Source: Owenia fusiformis
Taxonomy: Eukaryota > Annelida > Polychaeta > Sabellida > Oweniidae
DNA length: 64,000 nucleotides
Direction of reading: 5' to 3'
Assembly: GCA_903813345.2 (NCBI GenBank)
Contig: CAIIXF020000010.1
Span: 25,134,425 to 25,198,424, forward strand
Shown in pieces: positions 56,101 through 56,421 of this stretch; position 1 is the stretch's first letter; each line of letters begins with the position of its first letter. The notes beneath the pieces are model-generated. The model was not told the origin of the DNA, searched no databases, and was given only the letters and a program-made list of their open reading frames with translations. Made by a program: the position numbers and the translations under genes.

Positions 56101-56421
56101 TAATCAATATCTGTTATACAATAAACAGTTATCAACACAAGTTTAAGCCAATGATGTAACAGAATTGAGAATTACTATCTAAGGCAAGATTTCATTGGGA
56201 ATGTGCTTTCTTGACAAATTTCTTACCTTGGCAGTTCTGGTTTCTTACATTGGCAATGTATCCACGGCGACAGGGAGATGGTTTCTGACAACGTTCACAA
56301 GGACGTCCCCAGGCTTGACCAATAGTAGCACAGCAAAGAGTTTTCGTACAGACAACACCAGTCAGCTGGCCACGACACATGTTGTTTGAGACTTGGGTAT
56401 AGCATGGTCCCACACGGTAAT
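5010..56421 (-). CDS. FBN: Fibrillin gene, partial (44 exons; Hyb1 to cbEGF36)
   Basis: Secreted extracellular-matrix protein whose rod of calcium-binding EGF (cbEGF) modules, interrupted by 8-cysteine TB and hybrid modules, polymerises into 10-12 nm microfibrils; vertebrate homologues also tether latent TGF-beta/BMP complexes. The join of 44 exons gives about 2171 residues; every intron is phase 1 and obeys GT-AG. Most exons equal one module, with the typical G|AT codon split before D-I-D-E-C. The order of Hyb and TB modules and the runs of 3, 1, 12, 2, 7 and 5 cbEGFs between them are diagnostic for fibrillin rather than LTBP, fibulin or Notch-type proteins. Both ends are missing: no signal peptide, start codon, furin-processed C-terminus or stop lies in the window. 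cbEGF and TB numbers below follow the human convention and come from memory of that layout. Confidence 0.95.
5429..5551 (-). CDS. FBN: Fibrillin exon 43: cbEGF35
   Basis: 123 bp, phase 1-1. Begins (D)EDEC, followed by six cysteines, the [12 protein letters not shown] hydroxylation/calcium motif and C-P-A-G-F-R. The spacing DCRYACKN has three residues between Cys2 and Cys3 and lacks the usual NGxC turn; the neighbouring cbEGF34 does the same. No continuous reading frame extends far beyond the exon, so it was found from splice sites and cysteine pattern. Confidence 0.92.
5780..5902 (-). CDS. FBN: Fibrillin exon 42: cbEGF34
   Basis: 123 bp, phase 1-1. DVNEC start, [12 protein letters not shown] and [15 protein letters not shown] complete calcium-binding EGF with the Asn needed for hydroxylation and the aromatic residue that packs against the next module. 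Third cbEGF after TB6. Confidence 0.93.
5903..6309 (-). other. Intron, nothing notable
   Basis: 407 bp between the cbEGF33 and cbEGF34 exons. It contains an imperfect inverted repeat (gagaatatgtca... near 6113 and tgacacattctctata near 6130). No exon or RNA gene is seen. Confidence 0.6.
6310..6432 (-). CDS. FBN: Fibrillin exon 41: cbEGF33
   Basis: 123 bp, phase 1-1. Starts DRNEC; CGNGTC contains an N-G-T glycosylation sequon; [12 protein letters not shown] is the calcium/hydroxylation motif. Six cysteines in the EGF order. Ends with C-E then the split Asp codon that opens the next module. Confidence 0.93.
6433..6810 (-). other. Intron, nothing notable
   Basis: 378 bp of AT-rich sequence between the cbEGF32 and cbEGF33 exons; no repeat or coding signal recognised. 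Confidence 0.6.
6811..6939 (-). CDS. FBN: Fibrillin exon 40: cbEGF32
   Basis: 129 bp, phase 1-1, 43 residues. DIDEC start, [17 protein letters not shown], then C-N-H-G-Y. Directly follows TB6, whose exon supplies the first base of the Asp codon. Two extra residues lie in the first loop (SMFGMEMC). Confidence 0.94.
7058..7276 (-). CDS. FBN: Fibrillin exon 39: TB6 (8-cysteine module)
   Basis: 219 bp, phase 1-1, an entire TB (TGF-beta-binding-protein-like) module in one exon. Reads DLRTGNCY, then C-L-D-P, the hallmark triple cysteine [16 protein letters not shown], and the terminal L-C-P-D-G-V-G-R: eight cysteines in all. An N-V-T sequon precedes the triple cysteine. It lies between the 7-cbEGF and 5-cbEGF blocks, which fixes it as TB6. 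Other TB modules here are split over two exons, so this one is more compact. Confidence 0.93.
7558..7683 (-). CDS. FBN: Fibrillin exon 38: cbEGF31
   Basis: 126 bp, phase 1-1. DINEC start; [22 protein letters not shown]. Last of the seven cbEGFs between TB5 and TB6. Complete calcium and hydroxylation consensus. Confidence 0.94.
7684..8139 (-). other. Intron with a partial MITE
   Basis: 456 bp. The right part (about 8001-8125) begins catgtccc..gggtgat and continues atggctgccttaaa, tttacccagaatgcc and actaatcag, matching the left end of the larger element at 52793-53918. The remainder shows nothing recognised. Confidence 0.6.
8140..8265 (-). CDS. FBN: Fibrillin exon 37: cbEGF30
   Basis: 126 bp, phase 1-1. 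DVNEC start; [22 protein letters not shown]. All six cysteines and the Asn of the calcium/hydroxylation motif present. Not part of a long open frame, so it was located by splice sites and module pattern. Confidence 0.93.
8266..8816 (-). other. Intron, nothing notable
   Basis: 551 bp, AT-rich. A short direct repeat (cataattatgttttcag) occurs at about 8281 and 8311. No exon seen. Confidence 0.6.
8817..8942 (-). CDS. FBN: Fibrillin exon 36: cbEGF29
   Basis: 126 bp, phase 1-1. DIDEC start; [22 protein letters not shown]. Typical calcium-binding EGF. An unrelated forward-strand frame overlaps this exon and is a shadow. Confidence 0.93.
8943..10363 (-). other. Intron with degenerate MITE fragments
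   Basis: 1421 bp. Pieces near 9360-9440 and 9890-9980 share the atggctgcc ... atgccaaaa..ctaatca words of the 52793-53918 element family. A better preserved element fragment at 10101-10330 is listed separately. The rest is AT-rich with no coding signal. Confidence 0.55.
10101..10330. mobile_element. MITE fragment, ATGTCACCACC family
   Basis: Starts atgtcaccacctagttgctc, the same left end as elements at 27271 and 38295, followed by about one and a half of the ~135-bp internal unit (agtcagatt...gagaaggtcattgaaggt). The right terminus is not present. It stops about 30 bp before the cbEGF28 exon. Confidence 0.65.
10364..10486 (-). CDS. FBN: Fibrillin exon 35: cbEGF28
   Basis: 123 bp, phase 1-1. 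DIDEC start; CGNGTC with an N-G-T sequon; [12 protein letters not shown]; ends N-N-E-C-V. Full six-cysteine cbEGF. A longer forward-strand frame across it is a shadow. Confidence 0.93.
10487..11621 (-). other. Intron with a fold-back element
   Basis: 1135 bp. Contains the palindromic element at 10641-10770 (separate entry). The remainder is AT-rich with A/T runs and nothing recognised. Confidence 0.6.
10641..10770. repeat. Fold-back (palindromic) MITE, about 130 bp
   Basis: Left arm tgccttggtcacatttgctc pairs with the reverse complement of right arm gagcaaatgtgacccaggca, with one mismatch. An inner pair, attgagtattttgttcaa and ttgaacaaaacactcaat, is perfect apart from one base. The RNA or single strand would form one long hairpin. 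Confidence 0.8.
11622..11750 (-). CDS. FBN: Fibrillin exon 34: cbEGF27
   Basis: 129 bp, phase 1-1. DIDEC start; [22 protein letters not shown]. Calcium/hydroxylation consensus intact. The first loop (SDRRGRM) is basic, unlike its neighbours. Confidence 0.93.
11751..12405 (-). other. Intron, nothing notable
   Basis: 655 bp. A small word repeat (ggttcagttcagatcggttaac near 11926 and aaccgaactgaaccgag near 12223, inverted) may mark another decayed MITE. No exon seen. Confidence 0.5.
12406..12531 (-). CDS. FBN: Fibrillin exon 33: cbEGF26
   Basis: 126 bp, phase 1-1. DVDEC start. The Cys2-Cys3 loop (CEGEAEC) is longer than the usual CxNGxC, and the motif [12 protein letters not shown] follows; C-P-E-G-Y-E. 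Complete cbEGF. Confidence 0.92.
   Translation of the reverse strand: MLMNVVTFHRHVRVRLSVLMSQENFTVNVPKDMNFRGRLDV
12532..13514 (-). other. Intron, nothing firm
   Basis: 983 bp, AT-rich. An imperfect palindrome atgtcaccttgggtggtcacat at 13323-13344 resembles the termini of the ATGTCACCACC element family placed head to head. No coding signal. Confidence 0.5.
13515..13640 (-). CDS. FBN: Fibrillin exon 32: cbEGF25
   Basis: 126 bp, phase 1-1. DIDEC start; [28 protein letters not shown]. First of the seven cbEGFs after TB5. Preceded in the gene by the short TB5 3' exon, whose last base completes the Asp codon. Confidence 0.94.
14392..14470. repeat. Short inverted repeat
   Basis: atcacacgtttcag (14392-14405) is the exact reverse complement of ctgaaacgtgtgat (14457-14470). 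It lies beside the MITE at 14476 and may be a separate fold-back or a nested element end. Confidence 0.7.
14476..14777. mobile_element. MITE with 19-bp terminal inverted repeats
   Basis: ttttatcacatactatgta at 14476-14494 is the exact reverse complement of tacatagtatgtgataaaa at 14759-14777. The interior (about 264 bp) has no reading frame, so the element is non-autonomous. The superfamily is not determined. Confidence 0.75.
14920..15110. mobile_element. pogo/Tigger-like terminal fragment
   Basis: Begins cagttaaacctgtgtatatt, followed by tgttcag.. and gtgttcactagagag words. Similar cagt(a/g)aa(a)cc..gtctaat..gaacac starts occur at 19153, 28876 and 58595. This CAGT-start motif is typical of pogo/Tigger-group (Tc1/mariner) termini. 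No transposase is present. Assignment rests on the terminus only. Confidence 0.45.
15455..15700. repeat. Degenerate ~33-bp tandem repeat
   Basis: Seven or so diverged units of the type tgtactgtacagtatgtgttgtaaatgt, each with the palindromic core gtactgtacagtac or a variant. Outliers of the same words appear near 14290-14400, 14780-14850 and 15130-15150, so the array seems older and dispersed. Confidence 0.7.
15754..15822 (-). CDS. FBN: Fibrillin exon 31: TB5, 3' part
   Basis: 69 bp, phase 1-1. Encodes (T)[16 protein letters not shown] and then IYGGID, supplying the eighth cysteine and tail of TB5. Too short to stand out as an ORF; found because the TB5 first exon lacks its last cysteine and this piece is in phase between it and cbEGF25. 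The same size as the TB4 3' exon. The tail ([10 protein letters not shown]) has the same character as the human TB5 tail. Confidence 0.9.
15823..17140 (-). other. Intron inside TB5, nothing notable
   Basis: 1318 bp, AT-rich; no repeat family or coding signal recognised. Open frames such as those at 15865-16212 and 16094-16309 lack any module pattern. Confidence 0.55.
17141..17308 (-). CDS. FBN: Fibrillin exon 30: TB5, 5' part
   Basis: 168 bp, phase 1-1. Reads (D)[11 protein letters not shown], a slightly longer first loop with an N-T-T sequon, then [25 protein letters not shown]. Contributes seven of the eight TB cysteines; the eighth is on exon 31. The DMR opening and KKxCCCS core match TB5 of vertebrate fibrillins. 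Confidence 0.94.
17497..17565 (+). repeat. tRNA-like SINE fragment
   Basis: ggttgtcgagttgaccaagc resembles a tRNA 5' end with an A-box-like tgaccaagcagtcta, and about 25 bases later gtgcgttgaaacgcc resembles a B box (GGTTCRANYCC). No complete cloverleaf is claimed. It sits about 35 bp from the splice donor of the cbEGF24 exon. A decayed tRNA-derived SINE is the likeliest reading. Confidence 0.4.
17601..17723 (-). CDS. FBN: Fibrillin exon 29: cbEGF24
   Basis: 123 bp, phase 1-1. DINEC start; [17 protein letters not shown], whose N-F-T is also a glycosylation sequon; C-P-P-G-H. Second of the two cbEGFs between TB4 and TB5, joining (F-C-M-D-M-R) straight into TB5. Confidence 0.93.
17724..18403 (-). 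other. Intron mostly occupied by a MITE
   Basis: 680 bp, of which 450 bp is the TIR element 17921-18370 (separate entry). The rest is unremarkable. Confidence 0.7.
17921..18370. mobile_element. 450-bp MITE, perfect 15-bp TIRs, TA-flanked
   Basis: ctgtactccgggtaa (17921-17935) is the exact reverse complement of ttacccggagtacag (18356-18370), and both ends are flanked by TA, as for Tc1/mariner target duplications. The interior has no transposase and is unusually CpG-rich (repeated ttcgcgat/atcgcga words), unlike the surrounding intron. It ends 33 bp from the splice donor of the cbEGF23 exon. Confidence 0.85.
18404..18529 (-). CDS. FBN: Fibrillin exon 28: cbEGF23
   Basis: 126 bp, phase 1-1. 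DIDEC start; [25 protein letters not shown]. First cbEGF after TB4, reached through the V-I-L-E-D-I-D-E-C junction that is also seen in vertebrate fibrillins. Confidence 0.94.
   Translation of the reverse strand: MLMSVQSYQTYVEEAPVRILLAALFVTVLKATNWMTPTGCV
18530..19019 (-). other. Intron, nothing notable
   Basis: 490 bp with no recognised repeat or exon; a 117-aa forward frame here lacks any module pattern. Confidence 0.55.
19020..19088 (-). CDS. FBN: Fibrillin exon 27: TB4, 3' part
   Basis: 69 bp, phase 1-1. Encodes (S)[15 protein letters not shown] and then TITVILE, giving the eighth TB4 cysteine. The tail G-F-R-P-N-x-I-T-V-I-L-E is nearly identical to what I recall for human TB4. Too short to be seen as an ORF; identified by phase and by the incomplete TB4 on exon 26. 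Confidence 0.93.
19089..20340 (-). other. Intron inside TB4 with a TIR element
   Basis: 1252 bp. Contains a short pogo-like terminus at 19153-19200 (cagtgaagcctgtctaatcc) and the TIR element 19648-19987 (separate entry). The remainder shows nothing recognised. Confidence 0.6.
19648..19987. mobile_element. MITE-like element, ~22-bp TIRs
   Basis: accaatcaacatactttttc at 19648 pairs with gaaaaagtatgttgatgggt ending at 19987 (22-bp arms, one mismatch). About 340 bp, no reading frame, AT-rich. Weaker similarity may extend the arms outward by some 10 bp. Confidence 0.7.
20341..20640 (-). CDS. FBN: Fibrillin exon 26: cbEGF22 fused to TB4 5' part (RGD)
   Basis: 300 bp, phase 1-1, two modules in one exon. 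First cbEGF22: [35 protein letters not shown]. Then TB4: D-K-R-V-G-T-C-Y-L, an R-G-D at 20468-20476, [21 protein letters not shown]. The RGD lies between the first and second TB cysteines, the position of the integrin-binding RGD in vertebrate fibrillin TB4. The two modules lack the intron seen at other module borders here. Confidence 0.95.
20468..20476 (-). other. RGD integrin-binding tripeptide in TB4
   Basis: Codons agg-ggt-gac read on the minus strand, in the context E-N-I-R-G-D-L-G-S. In vertebrate fibrillins the TB4 RGD, carried on a flexible loop, binds alpha5beta1, alphavbeta3 and related integrins. Same module and loop here; binding itself is inferred. Confidence 0.88.
20925..21050 (-). 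CDS. FBN: Fibrillin exon 25: cbEGF21
   Basis: 126 bp, phase 1-1. DINEC start; [31 protein letters not shown]. The S-G-G-N-C-T ending is the same as that of the equivalent human module. The intron beside it (20641-20924) carries loosely repeated agttacatta words. Confidence 0.94.
21051..21829 (-). other. Intron, nothing notable
   Basis: 779 bp of AT-rich sequence; no element or exon recognised. Confidence 0.55.
21830..22078 (-). CDS. FBN: Fibrillin exon 24: cbEGF19 and cbEGF20
   Basis: 249 bp, phase 1-1, two cbEGFs without an intron. First: [34 protein letters not shown], the shorter type with E-G-D-G-F. Second: [31 protein letters not shown]. The pair corresponds to adjacent human modules with the same G-D-G-F and C-D-M-G-F signatures. 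Confidence 0.95.
22360..22482 (-). CDS. FBN: Fibrillin exon 23: cbEGF18
   Basis: 123 bp, phase 1-1. DDDEC start; [29 protein letters not shown]. The N-C-x-x-x-A-x-C loop and G-x-G-F ending mark this as the counterpart of human cbEGF18. Confidence 0.94.
22615..22743 (-). CDS. FBN: Fibrillin exon 22: cbEGF17
   Basis: 129 bp, phase 1-1. DVDEC start; [22 protein letters not shown] followed by a lysine-bearing last loop ([10 protein letters not shown]), similar in character to human cbEGF17. Confidence 0.94.
22914..23162 (-). CDS. FBN: Fibrillin exon 21: cbEGF15 and cbEGF16
   Basis: 249 bp, phase 1-1, two EGFs in one exon. The first starts D-I-G-E-C instead of D-I-D-E-C, so one calcium ligand position holds glycine; it has N-G-G-C and D-G-Y-H-L-M-P-D-G. 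The second starts DMDEC, with [17 protein letters not shown], where histidine replaces the usual Phe/Tyr of the hydroxylation consensus. Order and N-G-G-C match human cbEGF15-16. Confidence 0.94.
23312..23563 (-). CDS. FBN: Fibrillin exon 20: cbEGF13 and cbEGF14
   Basis: 252 bp, phase 1-1, two cbEGFs. First: [33 protein letters not shown]. Second: [31 protein letters not shown]. Both carry full calcium and hydroxylation consensus. L-C-R-G-G and C-N-P-G-Y match the human pair. Confidence 0.95.
24060..24122. repeat. Hairpin A
   Basis: atatttctgagggatgtatt (24060 on) pairs with the reverse complement of the arm at 24100-24122 (aatacaccttcagaaatat), with few mismatches over about 23 bp; loop about 16 bp. 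Confidence 0.75.
24133..24260. repeat. Hairpin B (nested double stem)
   Basis: Outer arms: 24133-24159 (tcctatgatttt..) and 24232-24260 (..aaaatcatagga). Inner arms: tgatattgatatctgcac (24166-24183) and gtgcatatatcaatatca (24203-24220), one mismatch. The loop carries gagagagcaaagcgaacga. Likely a fold-back MITE of about 130 bp. Confidence 0.75.
24403..24443. repeat. Hairpin C
   Basis: ggaggatatcgtg (24403-24415) and cacgatatcctcc (24431-24443) form a perfect 13-bp stem with a 15-bp loop. A smaller stem (atattgt/acaatat) lies just left at 24367-24381. Confidence 0.8.
24588..24713 (-). CDS. FBN: Fibrillin exon 19: cbEGF12
   Basis: 126 bp, phase 1-1. DIDEC start; CGNGTC (N-G-T sequon); [25 protein letters not shown]. 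The run of three methionines before the last cysteine is a rare feature shared, as I recall, with human fibrillin cbEGF12, strong support for orthology. Confidence 0.94.
24714..25190 (-). other. Intron with possible exon relics
   Basis: 477 bp. Words resembling cbEGF exon starts occur outside any exon at about 24775-24792 (ttcattgatatct) and 24808-24819 (catcaatatctg). An (atcaat)n stretch lies at 24839-24862. No full module remains. Confidence 0.45.
25191..25418 (-). CDS. FBN: Fibrillin exon 18: TB3 3' part fused to cbEGF11
   Basis: 228 bp, phase 1-1. Starts inside TB3 right after the triple cysteine: (G)[22 protein letters not shown], a Gly-rich linker (GGTDGPGG), then cbEGF11 as [24 protein letters not shown]. 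The cbEGF opens with Gly instead of Asp, so one calcium ligand is lost. TB3 here is cut upstream of the W-G motif, a different place from TB4 and TB5. Confidence 0.94.
25419..26423 (-). other. Intron inside TB3 with a 44-bp repeat
   Basis: 1005 bp. Contains the 44-bp triplicate at 25724-25863 and an (attc)n run at about 25876-25900; otherwise nothing recognised. Confidence 0.65.
25724..25863. repeat. 44-bp tandem repeat, 3 copies
   Basis: Units start at 25724, 25768 and 25812, with a partial at 25856; they contain agctccaagatctctattca and then cactgttaatgttaatggaa. Copies are essentially identical, so the triplication is recent. Confidence 0.95.
26424..26522 (-). CDS. FBN: Fibrillin exon 17: TB3 5' part
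   Basis: 99 bp, phase 1-1. (D)[19 protein letters not shown], then L-K-S-H-C-C-C-S-I. Carries the first five TB cysteines; the other three are on exon 18, and the join restores C-C-C-S-I-G-E-A-W-G. No long ORF covers it; found by phase and by the incomplete TB on exon 18. Confidence 0.93.
26523..26897 (-). other. Intron, nothing notable
   Basis: 375 bp, AT-rich; nothing recognised. Confidence 0.6.
26898..27029 (-). CDS. FBN: Fibrillin exon 16: cbEGF10
   Basis: 132 bp, phase 1-1, 44 residues, slightly long first loop (KIFEETGIC). DINEC start; [31 protein letters not shown]. The single cbEGF between Hyb2 and TB3, as in vertebrate fibrillins. Confidence 0.94.
27030..27766 (-). other. Intron mostly occupied by a MITE
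   Basis: 737 bp; 27271-27738 is a complete-looking element (separate entry). The rest is unremarkable. Confidence 0.7.
27271..27738. mobile_element. Complete MITE, ATGTCACCACC family
   Basis: Left end atgtcaacacctagttgctc; right end ggtggtgacat, the inverted form of ATGTCACCACC, with one mismatch. 468 bp. The interior has about two copies of a ~135-bp unit (ttgaagcaagttgaaaa, gaccttgagaaggt, agtcagattt) and an ACC-rich tail. No reading frame. The right end lies 28 bp from the Hyb2 exon. Confidence 0.75.
27767..27967 (-). CDS. FBN: Fibrillin exon 15: Hyb2 (hybrid module)
   Basis: 201 bp, phase 1-1. (D)[17 protein letters not shown], then [19 protein letters not shown] and a cysteine-poor tail ending M-N-C-I. 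A double rather than triple cysteine (eight cysteines in all) plus W-G-S-P-C is the hybrid-module pattern, mixing TB-like and EGF-like halves. Position after three cbEGFs and before one cbEGF+TB identifies Hyb2. Hybrid modules occur in fibrillins and LTBPs; two with this spacing point to fibrillin. Confidence 0.94.
27968..28727 (-). other. Intron with a small direct repeat near the donor
   Basis: 760 bp. A short duplication near the right end (ggaacctac..attctcctgctggtgtccaatgta words at 28669-28710 and 28718-28757) extends into the cbEGF9 exon edge, so a partial copy of the exon border lies in the intron. Otherwise nothing. Confidence 0.55.
28728..28856 (-). CDS. FBN: Fibrillin exon 14: cbEGF9
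   Basis: 129 bp, phase 1-1. DIDEC start; [19 protein letters not shown]; then [14 protein letters not shown] instead of the usual P-x-G-Y/F. An atypical loop after Cys5 is also a feature of the human module preceding Hyb2. Six cysteines present. Confidence 0.93.
28876..29020. mobile_element. pogo/Tigger-like fragment
   Basis: cagtgaaaccagtatatccg starts it, and cctgtctaatttgaacac lies near 29000. Same family as fragments at 14920, 19153 and 58595. No coding capacity. Confidence 0.45.
29441..29814. mobile_element. 374-bp TIR element, copy 1
   Basis: Starts aaaggacgattctcggtttg and ends gccgagaatcgtccttt, inverted ends of about 16 bp. The interior is two direct half-copies of about 190 bp, each with gagcattatccctg, gaatgtcttcttttgaat-type words and gggtaatatttctaga-type words. 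A second copy in opposite orientation is at 45148-45541. Confidence 0.8.
30030..30155 (-). CDS. FBN: Fibrillin exon 13: cbEGF8
   Basis: 126 bp, phase 1-1. DINEC start; [28 protein letters not shown]. Complete calcium-binding EGF, middle of the three between TB2 and Hyb2. Not inside a long ORF. Confidence 0.94.
30156..31119 (-). other. Intron, nothing notable
   Basis: 964 bp. Short repeated words (cagataacatgat at 30220 and 30250). No exon seen. Confidence 0.55.
31120..31245 (-). CDS. FBN: Fibrillin exon 12: cbEGF7
   Basis: 126 bp, phase 1-1. The split codon gives Gly (G|GC), so the module starts G-I-N-E-C, losing the first Asp ligand. [20 protein letters not shown] then C-K-C, F-K-L-D. The TB2 junction [13 protein letters not shown] and I-C-P-N-G parallel the human TB2-cbEGF7 border. 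Confidence 0.93.
31246..31687 (-). other. Intron with a loose repeat
   Basis: 442 bp. Degenerate tttggtcataa / cctgtttgttgttt words are repeated between about 31262 and 31420; otherwise nothing. Confidence 0.5.
31688..31918 (-). CDS. FBN: Fibrillin exon 11: TB2
   Basis: 231 bp, phase 1-1, whole TB module. (D)[30 protein letters not shown], then [28 protein letters not shown]. Eight cysteines, but the usual A/G-W-G after the triple cysteine is replaced by an insert with the C-W...P-E-x-C-P spacing that I recall from human TB1, not TB2. Its tail (G-G-M-T) is TB2-like. Confidence 0.92.
32514..35294. repeat. 27-bp tandem array, about 103 copies
   Basis: Unit: tgtatgttctgtatgggg then ttaacataa. 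Length 2781 bp. A 2-bp insertion occurs in unit 2 (ttaacatataatg). Since 27 is 9 codons, one frame stays open for 912 codons on the plus strand and others on the minus strand; these are period artefacts. Variants (ttcacatt, tttacat, tttgttctg, aacattatg) recur at fixed multiples of 27, showing higher-order structure. The 5' third is more diverse than the 3' part. Confidence 0.97.
35297..35420. mobile_element. Possible transposon end beside the 27-bp array
   Basis: The array stops at aacaatcatacagggtgatc, followed by caaaagtaacatcttgtg. Termini of the cagggtg..ccaaaagt type are common in animal DNA transposons. No matching opposite end was found on the left of the array, so this may be a truncated element whose internal repeat expanded. 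Confidence 0.3.
35621..35752 (-). CDS. FBN: Fibrillin exon 10: cbEGF6
   Basis: 132 bp, phase 1-1, 44 residues. DIDEC start; a long acidic first loop (DVSNEDTAC); [31 protein letters not shown]. The L-G-V-D-G-R-x-C ending parallels human cbEGF6, just before TB2. Confidence 0.94.
35753..36600 (-). other. Intron with a degenerate ~45-bp repeat
   Basis: 848 bp. From about 35790 to 36030, five diverged units of the type cattttacattatttttggg / gactgtgtatatag, about 44-50 bp apart. The rest is AT-rich with no coding signal. Confidence 0.65.
36601..36723 (-). CDS. FBN: Fibrillin exon 9: cbEGF5
   Basis: 123 bp, phase 1-1. DYDEC start; [33 protein letters not shown]. Short first loop (M-C), as in the human module at this place. 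Confidence 0.93.
   Translation of the reverse strand: MMMSVQEQGCVPMANVLTWKALLSVNVTWDSCLTPQARPA
36935..37060 (-). CDS. FBN: Fibrillin exon 8: cbEGF4
   Basis: 126 bp, phase 1-1. DIDEC start; [39 protein letters not shown]-x-N-G-R-C is shared with human cbEGF4. Confidence 0.93.
37061..40060 (-). other. Intron with the expanded ~135-bp array
   Basis: 3000 bp. 37061-38290 shows nothing recognised beyond AT-rich sequence; 38295-39985 is the tandem array (separate entry). Confidence 0.75.
38295..39985. repeat. MITE-derived ~135-bp tandem array, about 11 units
   Basis: Opens with atgtcaccacctagttgctc, the left end of the element complete at 27271-27738, then repeats a 135/136/148-bp unit (fixed word gaacatgtagatgattttga at 38524, 38659, 38795, 38930, 39078, 39214, 39350, 39498, 39634, 39782 and 39950). 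Each unit has several gacctttt/aaggtca words and can form short stems (gaaggtcattgaaggtca / tgacctt). No right TIR is present. Confidence 0.9.
40061..40183 (-). CDS. FBN: Fibrillin exon 7: cbEGF between TB1 and TB2
   Basis: 123 bp, phase 1-1. DMDEC start; [29 protein letters not shown]. Complete cbEGF. Human fibrillin-1 has five EGFs in this block, this gene six; exons 5-7 stand where human has two, so one of them is the surplus. Confidence 0.93.
40465..40587 (-). CDS. FBN: Fibrillin exon 6: cbEGF between TB1 and TB2
   Basis: 123 bp, phase 1-1. DDDEC start; [31 protein letters not shown]. Complete calcium/hydroxylation motif. Not inside a long ORF. Confidence 0.93.
40588..41902 (-). other. 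Intron with a 50-bp duplication and (CT)n
   Basis: 1315 bp. gacctcccagtgatctctca starts an identical 50-bp unit at 41313 and 41363; a (CT)12 microsatellite lies at 41793-41816. No exon recognised. Confidence 0.7.
41903..42076 (-). CDS. FBN: Fibrillin exon 5: TB1 3' part fused to an EGF
   Basis: 174 bp, phase 1-1. (D)[16 protein letters not shown] completes TB1 (eighth cysteine) and runs directly into [31 protein letters not shown]. Vertebrate fibrillins have a proline- or glycine-rich segment and a non-calcium EGF after TB1; here there are only about ten linker residues and a full calcium-binding start. Confidence 0.93.
42077..44778 (-). other. Intron inside TB1
   Basis: 2702 bp. A G-run at 42200-42211 and a C-run at 42608-42618; the perfect fold-back 43659-43748 is listed separately. 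No exon for a proline/glycine-rich region was found; a short one could escape notice. Confidence 0.6.
43659..43748. repeat. 34-bp-arm hairpin (fold-back)
   Basis: The left arm from 43659 (ggaatgaataatgataggcc...) and the right arm ending at 43748 (...cctatcattatttattcc) are reverse complements with one mismatch in about 34 bp; the loop is about 20 bp. Probably a palindromic MITE. It contains no coding sequence. Confidence 0.9.
44779..44937 (-). CDS. FBN: Fibrillin exon 4: TB1 5' part
   Basis: 159 bp, phase 1-1. (G)[40 protein letters not shown]. Seven TB cysteines, the eighth on exon 5. It follows cbEGF2, as TB1 should. Unlike human TB1 it keeps the canonical G-W-G. Confidence 0.92.
45148..45541. 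mobile_element. 394-bp TIR element, copy 2 (inverted to copy 1)
   Basis: Starts aaaggacgattctcggtttg and ends ccaaaccgagaatcgtcctt, TIRs of about 22 bp or more. The interior is the reverse complement of the element at 29441-29814, again two direct ~190-bp halves. Longer than copy 1 because both termini are intact. Confidence 0.85.
46351..46435. repeat. 23-bp tandem repeat, 4 copies
   Basis: cctcacctatttaaagaaat plus taa, starting at 46351, 46374, 46397 and 46420; the last copy is slightly diverged. Confidence 0.95.
47844..48000. repeat. ~35-bp tandem repeat, 4 copies
   Basis: Unit ggaatatagcatcattgcac plus agagttcattctgca, with one copy carrying a short insertion (aggctgttctgca). Confidence 0.9.
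50192..50227. repeat. C-run and (CT)n microsatellite
   Basis: A run of nine C followed by about eleven CT repeats; simple sequence with no further content. Confidence 0.9.
51889..52014 (-). CDS. FBN: Fibrillin exon 3: cbEGF2
   Basis: 126 bp, phase 1-1. DINEC start; [35 protein letters not shown] replaces the usual P-G-Y/F after Cys5. Six cysteines; joins TB1 through S-C-I-G-S-V-K. Confidence 0.93.
   Translation of the reverse strand: MLMSVYLDRVCARMDVALIRRAASFVHVIQNSHLPLIGKAA
52793..53918. mobile_element. 1126-bp non-autonomous element, ATGTCCCCACCA TIRs
   Basis: atgtccccacca at 52793 is the exact reverse complement of tggtggggacat ending at 53918. The interior has three ~160-bp tandem units (aaaatggctgccttaacatt, tttacccagaatgcc, gtagacaagacttta) starting near 52878, 53032 and 53194, then a ggacggacagacagacagat stretch near the right end. 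No transposase. Related degenerate pieces are at 8001, 9360, 9890 and 29860. Confidence 0.85.
53935..54000 (-). repeat. Possible tRNA-like SINE fragment
   Basis: On the minus strand, ggtcatatgttcgagaccat resembles a B box, with aagctaggtgctgtgtctta upstream as a weak A-box region. It lies just outside the right end of the 1.1-kb element. No cloverleaf is claimed. Confidence 0.3.
55957..56082 (-). CDS. FBN: Fibrillin exon 2: cbEGF1
   Basis: 126 bp, phase 1-1. DIDEC start; [35 protein letters not shown]. All six cysteines; G-Q replaces the usual G-Y/F after Cys5. Joined to Hyb1 by a 144-bp intron. Confidence 0.94.
56227..56421 (-). CDS. FBN: Fibrillin exon 1 of window: Hyb1 (nine-cysteine hybrid)
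   Basis: 195 bp, phase 1-1. (D)[51 protein letters not shown]. Nine cysteines; the odd one, in V-V-C-T-K-T, matches the unpaired cysteine of vertebrate Hyb1, proposed to form intermolecular disulfides during microfibril assembly. The most conserved module in the window and decisive for calling fibrillin. Upstream EGF1-3 exons are not in the window. Confidence 0.96.

Noticed and set aside
5010-56421. LTBP, fibulin, Notch or other EGF-repeat protein
   Set aside because: Two hybrid modules, six TB modules and cbEGF blocks of 3-1-12-2-7-5 fit fibrillin only. LTBPs have fewer TBs, and Notch/fibulin lack TB modules.
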